From Glandiceps talaboti (Eukaryota > Hemichordata > Enteropneusta > Spengelidae), in assembly GCF_964340395.1 (NCBI RefSeq), contig NC_135554.1, positions 28,119,630 to 28,183,629 of the forward strand: a stretch of DNA of 64,000 bases. Reading direction: 5' to 3'. Below, piece after piece: positions 1 to 11,335 of this stretch. The notes beneath the pieces are model-generated. The model did no database searches, was not told the DNA's origin, and was given only the letters and a program-made list of their open reading frames with translations. Every line of letters begins with the position of its first letter. The stretch's first letter is position 1. A program made the translations under genes and the position numbers.

Positions 1-507
1 GAAATGTTAATAAAAACAACTTACAAATATAAATGAGTAACAAGACCATGGGAAATTTAATTTCGGTCTGGTTTGTTATAAGGGTGTTTTCACTTAGATA
101 AAATATGTAGTTTTAGTCAACGTCAACCAACTCTTATGTCAGGACAATCTTACGTTTTAATTTAAAACGTAACTGAATGTGATACCTGTAAGATATTAGA
201 CTTGTAATTGAATCAATGCCACAATTTGACTGTACGTTGTCTACTCTATCCTTTACTTTATCAGTCAACCTATTCGCCTTGTTATATGCCAGTATTCAAC
301 TAGATTACACGTCGTCTATATTAATGTGACCACTCGTCTAGCTACCACTCCATCATTATTTTCACTACTTTAATTTTATAGTCAACTCTCTCCTTCCGGG
401 TGTATATCTGAAATACGATAGCGTTGCGAGTCCAAGTTAACTTCCGAATATTCATTGTTATTTTTGAATACCCAATACTAATTAGATATTTAATTTGGTG
501 AAATATA
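1..507. other. Unannotated AT-rich DNA
   Basis: No convincing coding exon, RNA gene or mobile element was seen. The minus-strand open frames that begin here only stay open because they run into the adjacent microsatellite. Confidence 0.6.
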
Positions 508-579
508 GTATGTATGTATGTATGTATGTATGTATGTATGTATGTATGTATGTATGTATGTATGTATGTATGTACGTGC

Positions 580-638
<59 letters not shown>
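508..638. repeat. Compound microsatellite (GTAT)n-(GT)n
   Basis: About 67 bp of TATG tetranucleotide repeats pass through a short GTGC transition into about 52 bp of GT dinucleotides. Long His/Thr/Tyr or Cys/Val/Met frames on both strands are artefacts of the repeat. Confidence 0.97.
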
Positions 639-639
<1 letters not shown>

Positions 640-3600
640 AGGTTTGCATGCCAGCCTACCTGACATTCGTACGTATATACATACATACATGATCTCTGTC
701 TGTGTCGGTGTGTGTGTATCTGCCATTTGAATATGCTGTGATTGTCCAAAATAAAAAGGTAACAATCCGAACAATGAAAAGTAATGTTTAATAAGTAACT
801 CAATCTAACTGTTTTGTGTCAAGGAGCAAAGTTAGAATGTAATCTGAGAGCTAACATGTAATGAATAACATATTTAATGGATCAGATGAAATATCACAAA
901 GAATTAAGATTCACCTCACACTGCATCTGTAAGCAAATCAGAAATTACGTAGTTTGTTAAGAAAGAAAGCAATTTGAAAGGGTTAAGTGACAAATGATAG
1001 AAGTTTTAGACGCTATTCATTAAAAATGATTAGTTTTGCTAAAAGTGACCTTTGATAGCGTTGTTGTACCTGCCTGGTTCCAATGAACCAAAGGTTGTAC
1101 GTGCATAGATTTTTACACATATATGTATATCTCACTGATATAATAAATCATTGTGTGGGATATAATTTACATTGTGTGTGAGTGATTGAATGTTGGAGTG
1201 CGAAGTTTGTGTGTTTGTGTACGTGCACATGCGTACATGTATTTACTTGATATCAAATCAGGCGCCATGCAGTTGAAATAAAAATATTATACCTTAGTTT
1301 AGTAATTGGAACGTCTGGCCTCTATAAATTGTCTTTTTCATTTTTTAAAGCCAATAAAAAGTAATAACGTCTAATTTAACCATTTTATCACCATTTTAAT
1401 AGTTTCTATTAAGCCACACTTTTGGCTGGATACAATCTCACTAATAAATGTATAGAAACTATTTATTAGAAATTTTTTACTCATTTTCATAACAGTACTT
1501 CCCCAGTAATTCACAGGTCTTTTCGTATTCGATAATTACCGTTTAATATTATGTGAAGAAAAGAAACACGAAATTTCAGGACAGGGAAATACATTAAATT
1601 CTGAATGCAGAGCGTTCTGGGACTAATAGACTTACTTGGGAAAGATTTGTCTTACACTTCTTACCACTTTAAAGGTAAATGACCCTGAAATTACGAAGTG
1701 CAAAAAAAAACTTTCCTTTTACCAACTCTCTCAAATTTGACAGACGTGAAAATGGGATAACGCCTCAACTCTGAAATATTTGTGGTCTCTAAAAGACATT
1801 TCAGTGTAATTAACTGCCGTAATTTCCAACTTGCTCCATTATATTTGATTTTAATATCAATGTATAATGCAGTGGAAGCACTCAAATTTGTCAATTTCTC
1901 GACCATTCTACGCTTTATTATATCTATCTATCTATCCATCAAACAAACAATATTCATGAAAATAATTTTTTTTCTTTTAAAGCATGCTGTTCAGTTGTAT
2001 TTGATATGTTGTCAACAGACTGTATTACACAGCCAAATAAATAAAAGGCGCCAACACGTCCAGTGTTTCTCGGATACTGAAGTCATTCCCCTGCTGTAAC
2101 CTGGTTTCGTTCTGGTGCCACATTGTCTGAGAATTGAATGACGAAAAATGATTGTAAAATATATAGTCCGTTGTAACAAATTCAAACATCCGCATATTCC
2201 TTTGAGGATTTCAGTAAAACTATACTTTACACATCCATAAAATCGATCGCGGTGATGTTTGAGAAACCATTGGGAAAGCAAGTGACAGCTGAAAGGTTCA
2301 TCGCAACACTTCTTCTGGGGAAACGCTGTAGTCGTCTTGTCCACGGCCATGTAGCTGTCAGAAATTATTTCAAAGTTGAAGTGTAGGGTATGACCTTCAG
2401 TCAGTAATGCATGTTTTATAAGCCTAAGTGGTGTCAGTCACTTCTTCTCGATACACCCAGTACATCATCATCATTGTCAGACGTACAGTGTGTCATGAAT
2501 TTTACATTGAATCACTAACTAATGATGAATATAGCACAGGTATTGTCCGCCATCATTCAATGTATGTTCTATGCTATTAAATAAACAGAGCGATGTGTTG
2601 CCAATACATGCTTGTCATGATTTTAGCGGAATTACTCTTCAAATTTGATTTTAAATGCAACGATTTGGCGGTGTTGTCATTTGGAGAGGCATCCACTTTC
2701 AATATAGCGTTGCATACATGACGGACTCATCTGCGCCATTGTCGCCTTAAATTACCTTCGAATTCTCCAATAATATATTATCGAAATTTAAATTTCCCAG
2801 AGGTCAGTTAGGTCACCTAACTCATTACGCATAAGTCCTTCATTGTAATTCTAAAGGTCAATGTTCTGAGCTGTTGGAAGATAATACCCGCAGGGAAATT
2901 CCGGAGCGGCTATCAGGCGTTCATAATTTCTTGTCATGACGTTGAAAATATCGTAAAATTCAACAATTCATTTTTTATAGACAATTACACTGTTGTCTCT
3001 TAAATTTTGGAAATAAAACTGCCATCAACAATTATTGTTTTGTCTTCGAAAACCAAGAGAGTAAAACACCCTTTACAATTCATAACCGCTGAGGGCGGCT
3101 GTCCGGTGTGTTGAAAGGGGAACGCTTGACTGGAAAGTAAAGCATTTCTCGTTTAATAGCAGTGAGTCTTTGAGTGTGTTGTTGCTAAATATATAACGTA
3201 TAGTAGTTATGGAAAAAAATACAATGTTGACGTTTCTACGCTCACTGTCACCGGCAGGGACGCACGTTTTCAGTAGAGAGTCAACTCCCTAGGTTATACA
3301 CGGCACTTACAAATTATCTACGGCGTATAACTTGTACGCTAGCCTACTGTAGCCGTTATCAAAAGTTTCATGCCCCAAGTATATAGCAAACTTTGCGACA
3401 TTTTTCCCAAATATAGTGAATGTCATTTGGAAATTTTGGCTTAGCCATACTGTAAAGTAATGCCTCAGCATCGTTTCAGCCAGGGCTCGAGAATATGAAG
3501 TTCCTCACTTCGTTTAGTTCCCATGATGCCTTGACAAGTTTGCAGCAGGTATATTCTGATCCACCCATTTTCCATAGCTCTATTTAGACAGGTCGCATAC

Positions 3601-4727
3601 TGCAGGGTTAGTATAAATTATTTTTTCTGTGTTCCATAAGAATAGGGATTGCAGCAGTGAGGAAATCAGCTTCAACTGTCTCTTACATTTACATTAAATC
3701 TCCAAAAATAACAATCAACTGTTTAGGAATTTCTTACGGAGCAGAGAAAATGTATCTTTTTGGTAATAAGACAGCAAAGCAATTAACAAACATATTTAGG
3801 TCATGTCTTTGACATTTACAATATCGACTTTTCTTCAGCTTGTGCTTTCATGTGTCAAGAACACACTAAATGGCTGAATAGTTAATGATCTGACGGCGAA
3901 CTTAATCTAAATTGCTAACGTTCTTGTCAAATGAATATACATGTCATATCAAATCATTCGTCCTAAACTTTGTCAAATCCATAATGATCTGTGCGCACTA
4001 TTTTAAATATTTGTCCTATAACGTATCGGATACCGATTGGTCGATTGCTTCAACAAATTTGCATAAGTAGGTCACTTTAAATCTCAGATACCAATCGATA
4101 TGTGTATATATGCAAATATCGTCCTTTTTGCTGCGGGTTTATTTATGAAGAAAATGTGAAGTGAATATTTGAGCATAGCAACCAAACTCATAAAATTTAT
4201 TCCCTTTCTTGTTTGAAAATTGTGTAAATTTCTTAGAAGCTATAGAAGCGATTTTAGAACATATCTTGTATCTTACTTGTCTCTGGTGGCGATTTTAGAA
4301 CATATTCTTCCTAAAATAAACCAATAGAATCCGCGCAGATGTGGGTCCTGTCTCTTTAAAGTGATACCAAATAAAATCTATTAAATGTATAGTTTAATGT
4401 CAAATTAATGATCTTTTATATAAGAAATAATTACGTGACAAAATTTATTTGCTAGATCTAACATGTATGGTTTGTACCGAGGCAAAGTAACTTTGTAAGG
4501 TTGACTGTATTAGGCAAAAAATAAACGAAAATTGTGTGTTTCTGACAACCCGATGGGATCTAGGCTTGTTTAAGTAGACGATGTTAACATTTTTTTAAAC
4601 AAAAAACGTTTAAAACGAAAAGATAAGAAATTCTTTGTCTTCTTGACCTTCATGCACGTCTGTTTTCTTTTCCCAGTGATGCCTGTGTATATTTCATCAA
4701 ACTATCACAAGAGTATTCGTTTGGTTT
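639..4727. other. Unannotated AT-rich DNA
   Basis: No recognisable gene. It contains a tiny TATC tract near 1918-1936, a 40-bp tandem duplication around 4248-4308 (GCGATTTTAGAACATAT occurs twice), and a 112-codon minus-strand frame at 2012-2350 whose start has a reasonable Kozak context (ACATGG) but no recognisable homology. An upstream Di-Ras exon could lie here or further right, but none was identified. Confidence 0.5.
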
Positions 4728-4850
4728 TGGGTCGAAGAGATATTTTCAATATTTAAATAAAAACAATCAAAAATTAATGTAATATAAAATAAAATCCCGC
4801 CCTACCTACCCTATTTTGTGAGCCCATGTTATCGGAAACACACGATTATT
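4728..4850. mobile_element. Degraded copy of an inverted-repeat element
   Basis: The right part (about 4785-4850) aligns by eye with the right end of the element at 39735-40071. They share an AAAATAAAAT stretch, a CTACCTACC-like motif, then an ATGT-ATCGGAA terminal motif. The left part resembles the other terminus only weakly (GTTTGGTT followed by GGGTCGAAG). It looks like an old, internally deleted non-coding copy. Confidence 0.4.
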
Positions 4851-5416
4851 TTTTGCCGCCTTAATTAGCACCAAGAAGGAATATTCAGTTGAATATTTTA
4901 GTTGATATTTTATGTTAGACCAAGTCATTTAGGAATGATTGAAAATGATGTAATTTGACATAGAAATAATGTACTTGTATAATGACGTGTTTAAAGTTAT
5001 AAATACCATGCCTACGGTACCGGTATATGTTTATATTATGCAATCCATACATGTTTAGTTGAAAGGCTTCCGTTACGACACGGGCGGCAAGTTATTACGC
5101 ACGCAATTAGTAGTTTGTACAAATAATAAGTGACGTCACATGGCCGTCAGAAACACACGCATCCGGATCCGAATTTGCCAAATTTAGATCAATCCATCAC
5201 TCTTGTCGTTGGTGGCGCTGTATTTCAACTCTCCCTTGGTGACCGACATGATATCCTTCTAGCTCCTCAGGCTACTCGACCAAAGCTTCCTTTTATATAT
5301 ATAAAAAAGTGTCTAGCAACGATCTGTCGCCATAGAGGTGAAAAATAAAGAATAAGAAAGATGGCTCTATGTAATAACGTCTTCACTTACGAACCATGGG
5401 TAAATTGTTTTGGATG
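4851..5416. other. Unannotated DNA with one CRE-like site
   Basis: No gene recognised. A perfect palindromic CRE (TGACGTCA) lies at 5131-5138. A 72-codon plus-strand frame starts at the same place but resembles no family I know. Confidence 0.4.
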
Positions 5417-5566
5417 TTCAAATAATTTGATTCACTGTGTAGAATTCTCAAACTTAATTTCATCAATCAACGGTGCAATAAAATATCAGAGTCTTCCAAC
5501 GGAAACTCTGGTATTTTATTGCACTGTTGACTGATGGAATTAAGTTTTGTTGTGAACTGTTTGAAT
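5417..5566. mobile_element. Small hairpin (MITE-like) element
   Basis: Imperfect inverted repeat of about 150 bp. The inner arms (about 5449-5493 and 5504-5548) match over roughly 45 bp with few mismatches around an 11-bp loop. The arms contain the complementary pair GGTGCAATAAAATA and TATTTTATTGCAC. Outer ends share TTCAAA. It has no coding capacity. Family unknown. Confidence 0.6.
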
Positions 5567-8137
5567 TTTGACTACAGACTGTGCTAAAATGTTTTCGTCG
5601 CTTTGTATTGCATTTAATTCCTTTTACAACGATTTTTCCCTCGATGTGACTAACAGCCTAGTATCGACTTGTTATATCACACCATGTAATGTGATACTTA
5701 CTGCATTTGCTACTTGTCTGATTGCATTTGATATCGAGGTCACAGTACTCAAAACTTCTAATGTCAATTTCCAAGAGGTTGGGGTCACGATATCCTAGCG
5801 ATATCCGTTTATGACTCCAACGCCTATTTCAAATCCTGATAGCTATTTAATACACACTAATTCCTATTTACTCATGCTAATTACATGACAATTTTTCCGG
5901 CATGTAAGGAAAATATGCTATTCATTATGCCTAGCATATCGCAGCATAGTATTTCTAATCGCACAGAGTTCTCGAAATATTGCCAGTTTGGCTTCATTTT
6001 TAATACAACGTTACTGTAATAAACGATAAAACTTGATAGATTGGTTCCAGGCAAACGCCGTTCTAAAATTCCACATTCCCGCACGCTCTCAAAATTACCA
6101 AGACACGAATGCTACAAGTATCATAGTTTATCACGTACATCGCAAATAGACGATAGGGAGAAGTGCAGTAGTCACATCCAGAATAGGTTGCCGAAATAAC
6201 CAGTCCACATATTCAACCCCCCATTTTCACCAAACTCACGACGTGAACAATTTTGGACACTCGATTTACGAAATCTAACGATATTAAACTTACGTACGCT
6301 TTAAGTAAATGGATTGATAAATATCATTTCTGGGATCCGTACCTAAAATATAGTTGATTTGAACTAAAAATTTACAGAAAAATTTAAAATTGTTTCATTT
6401 AATTTTGGAGGGAATGAGTTTCCTACTGTAGGAGTTAATTTGCTTGAAATTACTGAATTCTATAGCAGACTTACACGTTATTGAATTAACTTGTAAATCT
6501 AATTTGGAGTTTGCTTTGAAGCCTTAAAAACGTTAGCAGTGATGTAATTTGCCCAAGGCACAGCGTTCTTGCTATTGATTCTACAGTTTTCCTAAAATAA
6601 TCAATGGATACAAGTGTTGTTATTTTTAGCTGTTATTTTATCAGCCGTTCCAGAAATCGAACGATGTAATCGTCACGACGGACTTGTTTTGAATCCCTTG
6701 GATCACAATTTTTATCTCATCACTCGTCAGTTGTTCTCAATCTACGATATCGCGATATCTCTGCACTAGGAGAACGACATGACTACGTGGACGTATGAGA
6801 TGCGTGCGCAGCTAAAAAAGAAAACTGTTCCACTTTCCTATGACTGTACTCGTAAGATTGAACTATATCAGTATCGCACAGTCTCGGTACATTGACGCTT
6901 TCTACAAAAGTGCCCCATATAAAGTACAACCTACATGTATCTGATCCATTAAAAAATCGAACAAATATTATGTTAACGATCAAGGAGAAAAACTATAAAT
7001 TTTAGCAAATGTACCATTATTTTCGTATAATAGTAGACGGATATAGGAAATAGGATTCAATACATTTACGGTAACGTATTTACATAAGTCTCAATAAGTA
7101 ACTCATTAAGTCTGTATTTAGTATTGATACGAGCCTTGTATAAATTTAGATACCGTCAATGAATATATGATGAACACCTGTTCAAACTGTTGAGTTTTGG
7201 TAATATTTCATGTAGTTTTCCCACAGCAGTTTCTTGCATGACACAAGGAACACTTGTCACAACCAAAACCTACGTTCTATTCCCGCGAGTTTTGCATAAT
7301 TCATATAATTACGCCTACCATCATCAGCGTTATCGAACGCATGTCTATGTTCCTATCATTTGGGCATCTGCATTGATATGAAACTCGTTAGATGTTTCTT
7401 TATATAGTGTAGCTAATATTGTTTCTGTAATACTTGCATCTATTAAATCGGACTTGTTACAGTTTCAATACCATGTTTAAGTCTAAAGATACAGGCAAAA
7501 CGGATATAAGACAAGGCGCTGCTTTGGGTTAAATCGAAACTCTTTCTTCCAGAGGCGGATATAGCAAACTTTGGAAATATTACGCTCAGATGTACACGTT
7601 TATGTAAGTGTCGATCTTTCATTATTCTGTCTTTCAGTCATTTTACGTCAAATTTTCACGAGATCGGTATTTTACATCCGATTTTTATGAAATATCGGGC
7701 TACTGCGTCGGTACAAATCGATTATGCCCCAATAAGCTGCAGCTGTGGAAAATGGAGATATCTAACGACCGTAAAATCTATACCGTGATGTCGCATGACA
7801 GCTAAAACCATATAAGTTCGACCCTACTTCCGTAAAATGACCTATCAATGTAGTTCACCTGCTTCGTAAGGCCATCATACAAAGCAAGGCTGTTACAAAC
7901 TGTCTTCGAAATCCATCTCTCGGGTGTCAAATGTAATATTTAGTGAGATCGTCATCAATTATTGATAATCACAAACCTCCTTATCAACGTAATTGTAAGA
8001 ACGAATAAATGCAATTATGCTTTCATCCGAACCTGACTAGTTCAAGGATAATGTAGATTACTTTTAATATGATATAAAATATAATATAATATAGTGTAAT
8101 ATATATCCACTTACTGCAAATGTAAATTAGTCTAATT
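5567..8137. other. Unannotated AT-rich DNA
   Basis: Only short frames without recognisable domains. A small inverted repeat with TATCACA and TGTGATA arms lies near 5673-5694. No RNA gene or element recognised. Confidence 0.5.
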
Positions 8138-8476
8138 CAACGGCTGGATTACATTGTAAACTTGGCAATGGCTGGATTGCATTGTAAACTTGGCAATGGC
8201 TGGATTACATTGTAAACTTGGCAATGGCTGGGTTACATTGTAAACTTGGCAATGGCTGGATTGCATTGTAAACTTGGCAATGGCTGGATTGCATTGTAAA
8301 CTTGGCAATGGCTGGATTACATTGTAAACTTGGCAATGGCTGGATTGCATTGTAAACTTGGCAATGGCTGGATTGCATTGTAAACTTGGCAATGGCTGGA
8401 TTGCATTGTAAACTTGGCAATGGCTGGATTACATTGTAAACTTGGCAATGGCTGGATTGCATTGTAAACTTGGCAA
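8138..8476. repeat. 28-bp minisatellite, 12 copies
   Basis: Twelve near-identical 28-bp units run head to tail, each containing GGCTGGATT, CATTGTAAACTTGGC and the junction CAATGG. Almost all variation is at one base (TTAC versus TTGC); read along the array it is A G A A G G A G G G A G, and the fourth unit has one further change. Because 28 is not a multiple of three, frames cycle through the units; the 85-86 codon minus-strand frames are artefacts. Confidence 0.97.
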
Positions 8477-10439
8477 TATCATGATTATTGATAAATTTAT
8501 CTGTTAAAAAATCAACATGGATGAAAAAATAAGTATAACCGTCGTAAGGAGTTTGATCCTATGCCATACGTGTCCGTTTCCGACAAAACGAGATTAGTCC
8601 GTAGACTTAGAAAAATTGTTAATTAGAACTATAACTTTTGATGAATTTGGAGAAAAAATAATTATGCAGACATTTGCTCTGAACAATTGTTTAACTTACA
8701 ATTCAATAACATAATTAAGTTTAATCAAATAATAGTTTTTTTCGACGCCGTCTAAGCCTGTATAACGTTTCAGGTGTGGTCTAAATGATTTTTGAAAAAA
8801 GTGCAAATGTTCCATTGATAAAATAGACATTGCGAATCGTGTACATTTTCTAACGTTCGTTCTTTGATAACTGTAAATACGTGTATACTGGCATTTTGAC
8901 GTAGCATCGTCTGATACACAACGCGTGTTGCTTCGAATCACGTCACTATGACGCTACGAGTATAGAACACACATAAATACACGCATCTAAACCTCTCTAT
9001 TGTTATCGTTTGTTATACAACTGTGACACTATAGTTTTCAGGTAATTGTGTTTTATATATCTCGGTGCTGTTGTCTCTCACCCACGTTCCCTAATTGGCA
9101 TTGTAACGCAATTGTGGGAGTGATTGACTGAAACCTAACGAGTTTACTAAGACTCTTCTTTAAACCTGAGTTGATGTGGTTTGTTCTCTTAAGTACCTGT
9201 CCTCGTTTATTATTTATTGACTAACTAACTAACCTCACTAACTAATTCATCTATTTCATCAAATATCCATTCATCTTTCTATAAATGTTGACAAAATAAG
9301 AATTTGGTCGCAATAGTCAAATGCCAAAATGAGTATTTTTACGACGACTGTCTGTTACTAAGGGCCATTTTTGTTCGCACTGTATATGACAAGGACGGTC
9401 AGTAATCTTTCATTACAGCACATGTGCAATGTTTGAAGTAAATTCTGGTCTTTCCATTTAGATTGTAGTGACATTACGTTACAAAATGACCTGTAATGTC
9501 CATTAATATTGTGATCGTTTTGATTATTTTTGTGTATTTTGTGGCCTGTCGTATAGCGTAAACTACCTCAGATAAGGTAAAGAGTTATTTGCCGTGTCTG
9601 TTGTCATAGCTACGTCCCATAGACTTAGGTATACTATATTTATCAAAAAGACAGTACGTGACATTGGATGTACGAAAACATTCTTCAATATTCATGAGTT
9701 TATCGCGGATTTTTCCGTAATTGTAAAAAAGTGAATGATCTAATCGATAGCGCCCCCTATAAAACATAACAGAAATTGCATGGTTCACCTCGTTTTGACC
9801 TTCAAACCTGAAATATAACTCTCAGGTTGAAACGTTGCTTACTTCACGATGCATAAGACCAGCATGACTGTAATACTAATTTGTGAATTCTTTTACGGTG
9901 CTATTCCATTCAATGAACATCCATCTATCATGAAAGAATACCATACATTTAACTGCTCATAATCTAAGACATTATTGTGGTAATGTCAGATCTGCGAATG
10001 TTTATTTTAATCATCGAATCATCCTTATTTCAGCTGTACCGTTCTCCTGGCACTAATTCGTCGTCATTATCCGTGTATCATTTCTCATTACAATTAATAT
10101 TTGAAAATCAACGTTAGACCAGATCAAACTTTAACATGATTCTTGTCTTGTTAGGTGTGATTTGACTGAATCCGACAGTGCAAGGAACGTCCTACACCCC
10201 CGACTCACAGCAGACGATTCAATAATTTATATTTCGATCTCTGCAAGCTGGTGAGGAGGTGGTTCTGAACTTTATAAGTTGATAATGTCAAACCTATTAA
10301 TCACCTTTGAAATGAAATCATGATATTTGGTAGGTGTGAAAATGGACCCTTTCACGGAGGGTCATCAGCATATTGATCAGACCTTTGGGGGTATCACATA
10401 TGTATATCTCCAATTTATACTCGTATTCAATACAAATTT
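8477..10439. other. Unannotated DNA
   Basis: No gene recognised. It holds a short (CTAA)n tract near 9220-9245 and one copy of a 42-bp exact repeat (9511-9552) that recurs at 11774-11815. Confidence 0.5.
9511..9552 (+). repeat. 42-bp exact repeat, copy 1
   Basis: Identical over 42 bases to 11774-11815. It begins GTGATCGTTTTGATTA and ends GTGGCCTGTCGT. The sequence is not simple repeat, and flanks differ on both sides. Confidence 0.9.
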
Positions 10440-10790
10440 CCATCGATCTGTTTCAATTCAGTTGTGGTGTGTTCTGGAGAAAAATATCTCTCTGACCTTC
10501 TTCATCGATATACTCCACAAAGACAACCCCGCTTCTCCTCTGATTCTCGTCTTCATCTTCTTCTTCGTGTTCAAAGGGTATCTACAAAGATATCCCTCAC
10601 ACTGGCCTACATGGAACAATCTTCCTTTGATCTAACATCGCTAACATCCGTTCGTTGCTCGCCCAGGTCCTATTTCTTTAAACATTAATCTCAACCTTCT
10701 CAGTTTGCCTAACTTATCCCCTTGATTCAAAGCTGTGCCTCGGGTTCTGCTTGCAGAGATTAGGTATATTATAAATATTCTATGCTAACC
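10440..10790 (+). pseudogene. LINE ORF2 C-terminal relic with 3' tail
   Basis: Translation around 10464-10688 gives YLSDLLHRYTPQ, then SSDSRLHLL, then, across a frameshift, WNNLP and LTSLTSV ... YFFKH. This order is the hallmark of the C-terminal end of CR1/L2/Jockey-type non-LTR retrotransposon polymerases (YLSDLL, SSDSRL, LWNSLP, SVSSFK, TYLF). At least one frameshift breaks the frame, and the catalytic RT core is absent. The following AT-rich stretch, with GCTTGCAGAGATTAGG and then TATAAATATT near 10758-10785, resembles the tails of L2-clade LINEs. It is a dead 5'-truncated insertion. Confidence 0.7.
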
Positions 10791-11208
10791 GTGCATCCCG
10801 TTCGTTGACTGTTGATAAAAACAAACTTCCCTATTCTGGCTTAACACAGTCGTATGGTCGTTCAATTACAATTTGATTCTAAGAGTAATGATTTTAAAAC
10901 GACGCTCTCTACGGCCAGATCAGAAAGGTTTTGTATTGTTACTATTGTATGGCGATACATCTCAACAGCTGGATGAACATTATCATTGACCTATCTATGA
11001 TTTCGCTAGTATACCAATATTTTGTGAAGAGTCTTGATTTCGTTGGGTTATGTCTAAATTTCAGAGGTGCGATCTCAATCCATTGTATCGTTGAAATTTG
11101 GTACCAATAATGAAATGAATGGTTTATAGTTCCTTCCGATTTTAATTGTCATTTCAAAGGCATCGAGACTGTTGAAACATGATTGAATTGCAACCATCAT
11201 CAACAAGT
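10791..11208. other. Unannotated DNA
   Basis: Nothing recognisable between the LINE relic and the CA-rich microsatellite. Confidence 0.5.
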
Positions 11209-11335
11209 ACACACACACACACATATACATACACACACACGCACACACACACACACACATACATACATACATACACGAATACATACACACACATACACAC
11301 GCGCGCGCACCCCCCCCCCCCCCACACACACACAC
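11209..11335. repeat. (CA)n/(CATA)n microsatellite with poly-C run
   Basis: CA dinucleotides are interrupted by CATA units and a short GCGCGCGC block. A run of 14 C at 11310-11323 follows, then CA again. The alternating GC/CA stretch could adopt Z-DNA. Frames in this region are repeat artefacts. Confidence 0.96.

Noticed and set aside
8132-8462. Repeat array as CRISPR-like structure
   Set aside because: Units are directly joined without unique spacers, and the setting is eukaryotic.
10327-10635. 102-codon hydrophobic frame as a membrane protein
   Set aside because: The overlapping frame at 10464-10688 reads as the C-terminal end of a LINE polymerase, which explains the region.
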